Positions 23,928-33,758 of a stretch of 64,000 nt of DNA are shown here, one piece after another; position 1 is the first letter of the stretch, and each line of letters starts with the position of its first letter. The notes under the pieces are model-generated. The model saw only the letters and a list, made by a program, of their open reading frames with translations. It was not told the DNA's origin and did no database searches. The stretch is from Labia minor (Eukaryota > Arthropoda > Insecta > Dermaptera > Spongiphoridae). The translations under genes and the position numbers were made by a program. The stretch lies in the NCBI GenBank assembly GCA_963082975.1, contig OY720350.1:36066660-36130659 (forward strand), given 5' to 3'.

Positions 23928-24362
23928 TTACTTTCCCGCATACTTCGTATAAGGGAAGTATTGGAATCGTCAAAAATTTCGACTTCGAGATTTCGATATA
24001 TCTTGACGTTTTAGACCTCCCTGAGTCGGAAAATATCATTTTTCGAATTATGTCTGTGTGTGTGTATGTATGTATGTATGTATCTATGTATGTATGTATG
24101 TAATGTCTGTAAGCAAATTTACTCAAAAACTAATCAAGCTAGGACTTCGAAATTTGGTACACCGATATTATTCACAGTTTGTAGATTTCTATCAAAATTT
24201 CGTCAAAATCGGTTAACCGAAAGTGGTACTTTACCTACACTGTTTGCGTTTACCTTTCAAGTAAAGTACCAGTTTGCTTCGAGATATTTGCTTCCTATTT
24301 TGTATATAGATTTAAAAATATGTAAAAAATTCAGATACCAAATTTCATCATGATCTGACTAT
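23926..24362 (+). mobile_element. HL-C copy 1, 3'-truncated
   Basis: Begins TTTACTTTCCCGCATACTTC, with a stem to TAAGGGAAGT. Then ATGTCTGTGTG with a TATG tract, TCAAAAACTAATCAAGC, GAAATTTGGTACACC and GGTTAACCGAAAGTGGTAC. It stops within ATCATGATCTGA, where copy 2 continues. Confidence 0.85.
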
Positions 24363-25433
24363 TTATTTTTTTAATTATTACCAATGCATTTAAATTAAAT
24401 TTAAATGCTTTTTTATAATATAATTAATTTTAATTATTTATTTTGGTATTCAAATTAAAAAATTATTACTTATAAAATGTTATTATTTTACTATTTAATT
24501 ATATTGAAAATAGTTTTGTGTAAAAGCCACATTTTTATATATAATAGTAGTTTTATAATTATAATAGTATTTTTGAATTAATGAATTAATTTTAATAAAT
24601 GAATTTGTTTTTGAAAAATACTCTACATTTATAATTTAAAAATGTTATTTCCTGAACTGTAAAACACATTTTCGTTACTATAAAATTATATTCTTTTATT
24701 TCCTCTTTTTGAAATGTGTGTGTGTGTGAAAACCGAATGCAATGATTCTTTTAAATGACAATAAAACTTAGTCTTTCTTAATTTTCAATTCTATTCTCCA
24801 TCGTTTGTATAATTGAAATTCTTTTGGAAAATAAACTTTAGACACTGACCATTCATTATCATATAGTAAATTTGAAGAAATAAATGCTTCAGGCTTACCC
24901 CAAAATAATTAATTCTTTACTAGTGAATCTTTGAATTGCTAGTTAGTTAATTATGTAGTGAGAGTAAATAATTTAAAGTTTTAAATTCAAATTGAAATCA
25001 AAAAGATTTTTTAATAATTTAATTTTTAATTTTTTTCTAATTACTTTTTATAACCTAACTTGACATTAATATATTTTTTTGGTCTACTATTAAAAGTATT
25101 TTCTTTGAGTGAATTTTGAAACATTGACAAAATATCGAATTAAAGTGGATACACGGAAGTCGCCGAATTTGCATGTCCTAACATTCAGTACTCGTCAAAA
25201 CTTTGGTCAGAAATTCACACCCAGTTTTTTTCGTTTACTTCAATCCCCATTACTTTTGAAATTAAGTTAACTCTTAAAAATTTCATTTTGACCCCTGAAA
25301 ATTTTGGCAAAAGAGTCATTGATTGGGTTTTTAATGTTAAACCCTGCCGTATAATAAATCGATAGATTTTGTTTGACTTTTCGTTTTGTCTATTGTCTAT
25401 TTTATACGGCAGAATAAATAATATTAAAATTAT
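24363..25433. other. AT-rich unassigned stretch
   Basis: Low-complexity AT-rich DNA. A motif-free frame at 25215-25466 partly overlaps the next repeat. Nothing is assigned. Confidence 0.35.
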
Positions 25434-26357
25434 ACCAGAGTATGTTTGGCTCTTTGTTGATGGCACCTCGTCACGTGTTGGTGCTTGATTTCCAGTGTTA
25501 AAAAAATAATTCTGGTACTTTCAGCGATTCAATCAAGCTGAAATTCTATATATAGTAGTTTTATACAATTTTTAATCATGTAAAAAACTATCAAACATAT
25601 ATCTTTATTTTTACGGTCAGTTTAGAGGAAATAAGTTGACCTGTGGCCAGGTCCGAACCGACCGACGGTTTGAAATAAATTAATTTCCAGCTATAGAAAC
25701 AATTTCAAATAATTTTAATATATCTATTAATGTAATAAAAAAAATATGGATATAACATAAATATTTTTAATTTTATTTTATTTATAATATATATGTAAGA
25801 CCAGGCTGTGACATCATGAATGGCTGGGTGACGTCATATAATTTTAATTAAGAAAAAACTAATAAAGATGATTTTTCTCGAGTATAAAACCAATGCAAAG
25901 TGAATGATTCGTGATGATATGTAAAAAATCTCCTCATGTGAAATTTGGTATGAAAATAACCCTTCACTTCCTATCGTCGATCGCTAATACTACCACTTCC
26001 GGTTTCCGGATTTGCACCAAAAGTTGATCAATTCATCCCACTGAGGCATTAAGTAAATATACCAAATTTCATCAAAATCCGTTCAGCCGTTCAGGCTGTA
26101 CACATCTATACGGACGGACAGACAGACGGACGGACGGACAGACATCATGCTAAAAATACTTTTTTCTGTTAAGAAAATGCATGATTCGTGGAGATATGTA
26201 AAAATCTCCACATGTGAAATTTGGTGTGAAAACCTCCCTTACTATCGTCGGTCGGTAAAAATTGAAAACGTGGTTGGTAATGGTCCTCTTTCGAATAAGC
26301 TACATTTCTCAATAGTTGATAGAAAACTACAAATTTTGAATAATGCCCGTATACTAA
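25434..26357 (-). mobile_element. HL-A copy 4, split by HL-B copy 4
   Basis: The left part (25434-25630) matches HL-A from the ATGTTTGGCTCTTTGTTGA block to TTAGAGGAA. HL-A resumes at 26261 with GAAAACGTGGTTGGTAATGG and continues to GAATAATGCCCGTATAC. Both ends of HL-A itself are missing. Confidence 0.85.
25631..26260 (-). mobile_element. HL-B copy 4, full length, nested in HL-A
   Basis: Runs from ATAAGTTGACCTGTGGCCAG to GTCGGTCGGTAAAA. The interrupted HL-A flanks define both boundaries, with insertion inside an A run. Microsatellite of GGAC/AGAC units at 26112-26145. About 630 bp. Confidence 0.9.
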
Positions 26358-26830
26358 AAATATAATTAAAAATATTCAATAAAAATCAAGCAATGAAAAT
26401 AAAATATCAAAATAATTAAACTGATTGAGAAATATTATACTCTATTATAACATATACAATACTTACGAACCATAGGCGGAGGAAATATTAGGAGATATCG
26501 TTACGGGTTCAGGCCAAATCGCTCAACATTAAAGATATTTACATTATGACAGATATTAGAAAAAAGCGCGAAATCAATATTGCTGTTTAGAAATTATTTG
26601 TAGACTTTAGTAAAGCATAATTAAGACTCAATCGATCCGGATAAACATTTTCAAATTTTGATCTTCAAATTTGTCTTGAAGGTGGTAAATAAAAAGTAAG
26701 AAATTGAGGAGAAAGTTAGTTATGGACAGATCAATTGGGACCAGATGAGAGTAGATTCAGAGTATTTTAGAATAGGATTCTTCCCAGTATTTAAGCTTGG
26801 GCCAAAGAAAGATGAGGATGATAGGTAAAT
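26340..26830 (+). pseudogene. LINE RT fragment, no Helitron end
   Basis: A frame with shifts gives AEEILGD, RYGFRPNRSTLKIFTL, then DSIDPDK. The later part (26740-26830) matches the DESR.RVF block and FFPVFKLGPKKDE. The order agrees with H1, but the CAGCTAG terminus is absent. Confidence 0.65.
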
Positions 26831-26970
26831 ATAATATATTTAATAAATTAACAGAAAATTTTTTTATAAAAATGATACGAAGTCATTGGCCCGTGTTCAT
26901 TCGTGAACTATATTGTTCTACTATATCGGTTGTAGATACAGGGAATAAATGAAGTACATTGAATGAACAC
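26831..26970. other. Spacer before repeat E1
   Basis: AT-rich. The last part (ATAAATGAAGTACATTG) may already belong to repeat E, since a related sequence precedes E6. Confidence 0.3.
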
Positions 26971-27304
26971 AGATCGGACTTCAGAGACTTTCCTTCCTTT
27001 TCACTATTAATAAACCAACAGGCTATCTAAACCAGCGGTTGCCAAACTTTTTGACCTCAGGGACCAGTTAATTCATAATTTAAATCCCGCGGACCACTAA
27101 TAGGATTTTTTAAGTGTTAAATATATTTATAAATAAAAATTGTGATCAAAGAACACATAAAATGTACCTAGTTAATAAAATGAAACTATTAATAGTAACC
27201 AAGTTATAAAAGCTTTATTAATAAACCATAATAAAATAAACAAAATAAAAAAAATTATACAAACAAAACAATTAAATATATCAAACTTTTAGCGTTATAC
27301 ATTC

Positions 27305-29248
27305 CTAGTGTGATGGATGTTCCTGCTTACTTGAAATAAGATTATGGATATTTGGATCCAATGTTGTTACTGCAAGACGGAGAACTGCATTTATTTCAAG
27401 CCGAGATCGGTACCGTGTTTTGATGACTGTGACAGATGAAAAGGCCTTTTCACATAAATAAGTTGTGGAGAATTGAATCAGAATTTTCATCGCCTGTTCA
27501 CTAAGCAAAGGGTATTCACTTTTTATGGAAAGCCAAAACTGAGTTCTTGAAGAGGATGAATAAAATTTAAGTTTGAGAGTTTCGTCGGAAGATAGGTCGA
27601 TGAGGCTTTCTTTTAGATGCATGCTTAACTTACTATCCTGAATGTTCGCTGCAAACGGATCTAGTATCCACAAATTACCATGTCTGGGATCTTCATTCTT
27701 TGGATAATAACGAGCAAAAGATTCTGTAAGTGATTCCAAGTGCTTTTTTACTAGGGTTACCACTTGCTGGTTAACATCATTCTCCTTCATGTATTCATCA
27801 AAATTAGGAAACATTTGCAGATCGTCTTCAACCAACCGCGTTTGCCACAGTAATATTTTCTTTTGAAATGCATCCATTTTATTCCGTAGGGTGAACACGT
27901 CCTTAAGTTGTCCCTGCAAAGATATGTTTAGTTCATTTAACAGGGAAAAAATATCTGCCAGGTATGCAAGGTTTGCTAGCCATTCATTGTCGGACAAGCA
28001 TTTTTGCAATTTCGGATTATTTTCTTGCTGGAAAAATAATTTGACTTCTTCCCGCAAGGCGAATAGTCGGGTCAATATTTTGCCCCTCGACAGCCATCTC
28101 ACCTCAGCATGACGAAGAAGATGAGTATACTCGGAACCCATTTCTTCGCAAAGTGCCTGAAATATTCGAGAATTGAGTGCTTTGTGTCGAATTTCCTTTA
28201 TAATTTCAATGACATTTGATAATACTTCGTTTAGTTCCGGGGACATTTTTTTCGCTGCAAGTTGTTCTCGATGTATAATGCAGTGTGTAGATAAAATGTC
28301 TGGGTGACCAACATTCTTCACCTTTACAACAATTCCTGAAAGATGTCCAGTCATATTTGCGGCACCATCTGTGCAGATGCCAATACATTTTTTCCAATCA
28401 ATTTCATGTTCCCGAAAATAACTATCAGGTGCTTGAAAAATCTCAGGGCTGGTTGTTCTACCCGGCAAATTAAGCGAACAAAGTAGTTCTTCATGTATCT
28501 CTCCTTCACACTCAACCCTCACAAAACAAAGAAGAAGTGCTTTGTTTGTAATGTCCGTAGATTCGTCAAGTTGGATTGAATAAAATGATGAATTTTTCAC
28601 CATTTTTATTATCTGATTTTCAAAGTCTTCGGCCATATCTTCGAATCTGCGCTTAATAGTATTAATAGACATAGGAATTACTTTCAATTTCTGAACAGCT
28701 TGCATTCCCAAAATCTGTTCACAGGCTTTTAACATGCATGGCTTAATTAATTCTTCTCCAATCGTGTACGGCTTTTTGCATTTCGCGATCTGATTTGCTA
28801 TGAGATAGGAAGCCTTAAGTAATGATTTATCTTCCATGGTCATTTTTCTTAAAGCAATAACTTGCTTTTGCATATTTTCATGCATTCTTTTAAAATATTC
28901 TAGAGGTTTTTTTGCTAAATCCGAGTGTTTTGAATTCAAGTGTCTTTCAAGTTTTGAAGGTTTTAATGCATCGTTAGATAGGCTTTCAGAACATACAACA
29001 CAGAGAGGTTGTGGATCCAGCTCATTGTCAGGTTCTTCAATGAATCCAAATTTTAAGTAGTAGGGATGATATTTTCTTGAAACTTTGTGTTTTTTCTTCT
29101 CTTCACCTCCCGTTCCAACGTGTTTCCTAATGGTGCCTGATGAAGACTGTGGAGGGTCTGATTTATTGATCAGTTCACGGTTAGGTGAAGTATTATTAAT
29201 GTTATTATTATCGTTCTCATTACCTTTTGCATTACTAAAGAAATGCAA
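27305..29248 (-). CDS. hAT transposase, ZBED5/SCAND3-like, 647 aa, intact
   Basis: Cuts and reinserts its own element in the nucleus. A basic Ser/Asn-rich leader is followed by a BED-like zinc finger with CVVC at 83-86 and HLNSKH ending near 108. The catalytic core has D228 in QLDEST, D294 in CTDGAANM, and a C/H motif THCIIHREQ at 321-329. W385 lies in EVRWLSRG, and the last acidic residue E600 is in TYLCEKAFS, within the C-terminal dimerisation region. All residues expected for a hAT DDE enzyme are present and there is no stop or frameshift. The first ATG (29248) gives an uninterrupted frame. Domesticated ZBED relatives exist, but terminal repeats and target duplication here show a resident transposon. 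Confidence 0.93.
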   Translation of the reverse strand: MHFFSNAKGNENDNNNINNTSPNRELINKSDPPQSSSGTIRKHVGTGGEEKKKHKVSRKYHPYYLKFGFIEEPDNELDPQPLCVVCSESLSNDALKPSKLERHLNSKHSDLAKKPLEYFKRMHENMQKQVIALRKMTMEDKSLLKASYLIANQIAKCKKPYTIGEELIKPCMLKACEQILGMQAVQKLKVIPMSINTIKRRFEDMAEDFENQIIKMVKNSSFYSIQLDESTDITNKALLLCFVRVECEGEIHEELLCSLNLPGRTTSPEIFQAPDSYFREHEIDWKKCIGICTDGAANMTGHLSGIVVKVKNVGHPDILSTHCIIHREQLAAKKMSPELNEVLSNVIEIIKEIRHKALNSRIFQALCEEMGSEYTHLLRHAEVRWLSRGKILTRLFALREEVKLFFQQENNPKLQKCLSDNEWLANLAYLADIFSLLNELNISLQGQLKDVFTLRNKMDAFQKKILLWQTRLVEDDLQMFPNFDEYMKENDVNQQVVTLVKKHLESLTESFARYYPKNEDPRHGNLWILDPFAANIQDSKLSMHLKESLIDLSSDETLKLKFYSSSSRTQFWLSIKSEYPLLSEQAMKILIQFSTTYLCEKAFSSVTVIKTRYRSRLEINAVLRLAVTTLDPNIHNLISSKQEHPSH

Positions 29249-29603
29249 AATATTCTTTTACTTTTTTTCACTCATTATGGGTTTAATTTATTTGAATCTA
29301 AAATAAAATAAAAAGAAATTTAGACAAGTCAAACTCATTTTATCCCAATAAATATCAAATAAAAGAAAATATGTACATGGTTAAGATTTAAGATCATACC
29401 TGTTTTAATATATAAATATATAAAAGAAAATACACAAAAACGTCCCTAATAACCCAACTAATATATTGAATATACTTTGTATTGAACTCCGTAAGCCACC
29501 TTTAATCCTCTCAACTGATATACATATGCGACAAACAGAAGACTGAAACATTAGAAGAGTGCGAAACGAGGCAAGAATAAGACAAAACATAATGAAGCTA
29601 GAG
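29249..29603 (-). other. 5' leader region of the hAT transposase
   Basis: Noncoding DNA upstream of the transposase start, inside the transposon. Promoter elements are not obvious. The MITE at 29604 lies just beyond. Confidence 0.4.
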
Positions 29604-29789
29604 CAGGGATGTCCAACCTTTTAATTTAATGGGCCACATCGCATACTTAAATATTTAACTGGGCCGCAAAATTACCAGAATATGTTAAGCCTAGCTAGTG
29701 AATGTCTCAAAACTTAGTCGATAGTGGGCCGCATCAAAACTTTGAGTGGGCCGCAATGCGGCCCGCGGGCCGCGGGTTGGACATCCCTG
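29604..29789. mobile_element. 186-bp hAT MITE nested in the hAT
   Basis: Ends CAGGGATGTCCAACC and (reverse complement) CAGGGATGTCCAACC match for 15 of 15 bases. The 8-bp target duplication AGCTAGAG is at 29596-29603 and 29790-29797. GGGCCGC motifs are repeated near both ends. It lies about 360 bp upstream of the transposase start. Confidence 0.93.
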
Positions 29790-31348
29790 AGCTAGAGCTA
29801 TTTCCAACTGTAGTGGCACACTATACACGGCGGTAATTTTGAATTTACGAAATATTATTCAACCTGAAAACATTGAGTTTTTATAACTTATCACGTATTG
29901 TTATGAATTGAATCATGTTCTAATGCATCTTCAAACATAACTTAACATGATGAGTAAGTATATTCCACATTTTTCTGCGGACCACCGAAATTTTCTCGCG
30001 GACCACTAGTGGTCCGCGGACCACCACTTTGGCAACGTCTGATCTAAACGACATTCCTATTAGTTTAATTCATTAGAATATCTTAAAAAAAATTATCTAC
30101 CCTCTTTAAGTCATTTGTATTAATTTATTAATTTGAAATGAAATTTTTACAAGAAATTAAACAAAACCAAGTGAGAGATTTTTTAATGAATGAAATAATA
30201 ATATAAATAAATAAAAATAGTTTTTTTTTAATTTATTACTCTTAAAGAAATTATTTTAAAAAAATTAAAAATAAAATATCGATATTTCTAGAAAAATACC
30301 CATTTTCTTATAATACAAAATTATTTCTTAAATGAGTGATTGTAAAATAATTGAACTATTATTTAACTAATAGAAGTTAAAAATAAATAATTCAGGTTTC
30401 AAAGTACCTCGAATTATCAAATATTATATCAGGCTATCAGAAAATTTCTTCAAATTTTTGTAAAATGAGAATAAGAGCCCCCGTCAATCAATGTGCTAGA
30501 AATGCCAACTGTATTATTTGTGAATACAGTTGATAAGTCAAGCACTTTAAGCGAGACCGACCGGGGACGACCCTCGATTCTTTCTTCACTCCTGATTCTT
30601 TATAAACCATCAAGCTACCCAATCAAGATTTCTATCAATTAAATCTTTGATTAATCATTAATAAATAATTATACTCTCTCTATATGACAATTATATTAAT
30701 GAATAAATAAGATATAGAATTTTTACAAGATATTAAATAAAATCAATTGGAAAATTATTTAATTGTTTTAATAATAAATAAAAAATATTATTTTTTTTAT
30801 TTTATATTTAAATATTGATTCTTCTACTTTGAAAAGAAATATAATTGAAATTTATATAAATTCCCATTTTGTTATAATATATTATTTATTAAATGAGTAA
30901 AATTCTAATTTAAACCTACTTTCTATAAAATGTTAAGTTTTCTTTTATTTTTTCGACAATTTCTTAATTTTTGTATTTTATTTATCTATGAAATAATTTA
31001 ACATTATGTGATTACACCTATTTTAGTTTATAAACAAATTTGGATATCTATTTTTCAATCTGTGTCGCTACTGGACTCAAAAATTCTTGACAACAAAAAC
31101 CGCATTCCTGCAACTATTCTTATCTTGAGCCACTTCAATTTCAACAATTTTCTATCTTTTTCCTCCCTTCTCACTACGCTTTTTTTATTTAATTTTTAAT
31201 CAATATATATATAATATAAGTATATATATATATTTATCAACTCGAAATTTCTGCCTACATTTTCATTGTAAAATTAGATAAATATAAAAAATAAAATGAG
31301 GTTAAATTGATAATATAAAGAAATTCAATAAAGGTGTTTGAAATTCCG

Positions 31349-31763
31349 TCATGAATGGCTGGATGACGTCATATAATTTTAAATTAAGAAAAAACTAATA
31401 AAGATGATTTTTCTCGAGGATAAAACCAATACAAAGTGCATGAGAGATGATTCGTGGTGATATATAAAAAATCTCCTCATGTGAAATTTGGTGTGAAAAT
31501 AACCCTTCCCTTCCTATCGTCGATTGCTAATACTACCACTTCCGGTTTCCGGATTTGCACTAAAAGTTGATCAATTCATCATACTGATGCATTAAGTAAA
31601 TATACCAAATTTCATCAAAATCCGTTGAGCCATTCAAGCTGTACATATCTATACTGACGGACGGACTGACGGACAGACATGCTAAAAATACTTTTTTCTG
31701 TTAAGAAAATGCATGATTCGTGGAGATATGTAAAAATCTCCACATGTGAAATTTGGTGTGAAA
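31349..31763 (-). mobile_element. HL-B copy 5, both ends missing
   Basis: Matches HL-B from TCATGAATGGCTGG to AAATTTGGTGTGAAA. Neither the hairpin end nor the ACCGACCGACG end is present. It sits between repeats E1 and E2, replacing the end of one and the start of the next. Confidence 0.85.
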
Positions 31764-33006
31764 TAGTATTATTTAATTTATTATTCTTAAAGAAATTATA
31801 TTAAAAATATTAAAAATAAAATATCGATATTTCTAGAAATACCCATTTTCTTCTTATAATACCAAATTATTTCTTAAATGAGTGATTGTAAAATAATTGA
31901 ACTATTATTTAACTAATAGTAGTTAAAAATAAATAATTCAGGTTTCAAAGTACCTCGAATTATCAAATATTATTTCAGGCTATCAGAAAATTTATTAAAA
32001 TTTTTGGAAAATGAAACTCTTGAGCCCATGTCAATCAATGTACTAGAAAAGCCACCTGTATTGTTTGTGAATACAGATAGCAATTCTAGCATTTTAAACG
32101 AGAACGGACATGGACAGAATCTCGATTCTTTCATCACTCTCTGATTCTTTATAAACCATCAAGCTATCCAATCAAGATTTCTATCAATTAAATCTTTGAT
32201 TAATCATTAATAAAAAATTATACTCTCTCTATATGACAATTATATTAATGAATAAATAAGATTTAGAATTTTTACAAGATATTAAATAAAACCAATTGGA
32301 AAATTATTTAAATGTTTTAATAATAAATAAAAAAAATTATTTTTTTTTATTTTATATTTAAATATTGATTCTTCTACTGGGAAAAAGTAATATAATTGAA
32401 ATTTATATAAATTCTCATTTTGTTATAATATATTATTTATTAAATGAGTAAAATTCTAATTTAAACCTACTTTCTATAAAATGTCAAGTTTTCTTTTATT
32501 TTTTCGACAATTTCTTAATTATTGTATTTTATTTATCTATGAAATAATTTAACATTATGATTACACCTATTTTAGTTTATAAACAAATTTGGATATCTAT
32601 TTTTCAATCTCTGTGTCGCTACTGAACTCAAAAATTCTTGACAACAAAAACCGCATTCCTGCAACTATACTTATCTTGAGCCACTTCAATTTCAACAATT
32701 TTCTATCTTCTTCCTCCCTTCTCACTACGCTTTTTAATTTAATTTTGAATCAATATATATATATATATGTAGGGAATTTCGTTGTCTAGGGGTTGTTTAG
32801 CAAAAAATATCTGTTCTGTTTAAATGGTTGCAAAAATATCGTTTTATTGAATGTAGATCATGGGTCGGCAACCTGCGGCCCGCGGGCCGCATGCGGCCCT
32901 TTTCGACTTTTTGTGCGGCCCGCCAAAGCATTAATATAATTTTGAAAAAATCAACAGAGTGTGAGCGTGAACGTGCCGAAATGTGACCGGTGGCAATAAT
33001 GTATAC

Positions 33007-33758
33007 CAGAGATGGGCATTAAGTCGATCGCGATCGACTGGTGGACCGCCGAGTCATTTTAAAGTGATCGCCTTTACTCATTGCCTTTTTTACTTAAACT
33101 ACTCCTTAGCATATAAAAAATTCCATTACTCGGGGAAGAAATAACCAAAAATATAAACGAATTGTTTTCTATAACTATTGAGGAAGATGAAGTTCTTCTT
33201 CTTCAAAATGACATAATTTTAAAAGCACATAATTCAGATCCTACAAATATTTTTTGGAATTTAATGGACGAAGTTAAGTATCCTAATTTAAAAGGTCTCG
33301 CATTAAATTTAACATCGTTCTTTGGCTCTACCTACCTATGTGAATCTGCATTTTCTACGATGAATATAATTAAATCAAAATATCGCTCCCGTCTTACAGA
33401 CAATCACCTCGAATGCAGTACAAGACTGGCAGTTAGTAATTATACACCAAGATTTACTAAATTAGCAGAGGATATGCAGTGTAAATCTTCTAATGCGGAC
33501 AATTTCACATGACTTTATCTTAAATAATAATTCGAATCAGAATATTTCTTATGAACTTGATATTTTTATACTTTTATAATCTTTAAATTTTGTTTGAAAA
33601 TATATACCTAAGTTCCTTTCTTATTCTATTTTTTTAGTTACCTATGTACATTTATACCACATTGTTTATTATTATTATTTTAATAAATATCTGGTGGACC
33701 GACTTATTGTAAAAAAATTAGAAGTAGACCGCATCCTAAAAAAGTTTGCCCATCCCTG
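33007..33758 (+). mobile_element. hAT element (inner), 752 bp, internally deleted
   Basis: Ends CAGAGATGGGCATTAAG and (reverse complement) CAGGGATGGGCAAACTTT. The 8-bp target duplication ATGTATAC is at 32999-33006 and 33759-33766. It contains only the C-terminal transposase segment. Confidence 0.92.
33117..33512 (+). pseudogene. hAT transposase C terminus, GTF2IRD2-like
   Basis: The frame is open from 33117 to TGA at 33510 with no start codon in context (TTG at 33162). FWNLMDEVKYPNL, FFGSTYLCESAFSTMN and IIKSKYRSRLTDNHL match the dimerisation region of GTF2IRD2/EPM2AIP1-type hAT transposases, including the last catalytic Glu in LCESAFS. The DNA-binding and first two catalytic Asp regions are missing, so it is inactive. 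It is a different family from 27305. Confidence 0.88.

Larger units (their letters stand above)
27033..30041 (-). mobile_element. Complete hAT transposon, 3,009 bp
   Basis: Ends CAGCGGTTGCCAAACTTTTT and (reverse complement) CAGACGTTGCCAAAGTGG form the inverted repeat. The 8-bp target duplication ATCTAAAC is at 27025-27032 and 30042-30049. The tandem repeat copy E3 has the single unoccupied equivalent ATCTTAAC at 34518-34540. Subterminal GCGGACCAC motifs cluster at both ends, notably 29975-30025. A full-length transposase frame and intact ends suggest recent activity. Confidence 0.95.
26971..31348 (+). repeat. Repeat E, copy 1 (with hAT inserted)
   Basis: Begins GAACACAGATCGGACTTCAG and, after the hAT insertion (27033-30041 plus duplicated target), resumes as GACATTCCTATTAG. 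It runs to GTGTTTGAAATTCCG. Tandem copies 2 and 3 follow. The unit is about 1.3-1.4 kb without insertions and encodes nothing recognisable. It retains the uninterrupted site for the two Helitrons found in E3 (31200-31260). Confidence 0.8.

Noticed and set aside
27891-28112. Plus-strand frames opposite the hAT transposase
   Set aside because: Antisense shadows of the 647-codon transposase.
27305-29248. A host ZBED5-like gene
   Set aside because: Terminal inverted repeats, 8-bp target duplication and an empty paralogous site show it is the transposase of a resident hAT element.
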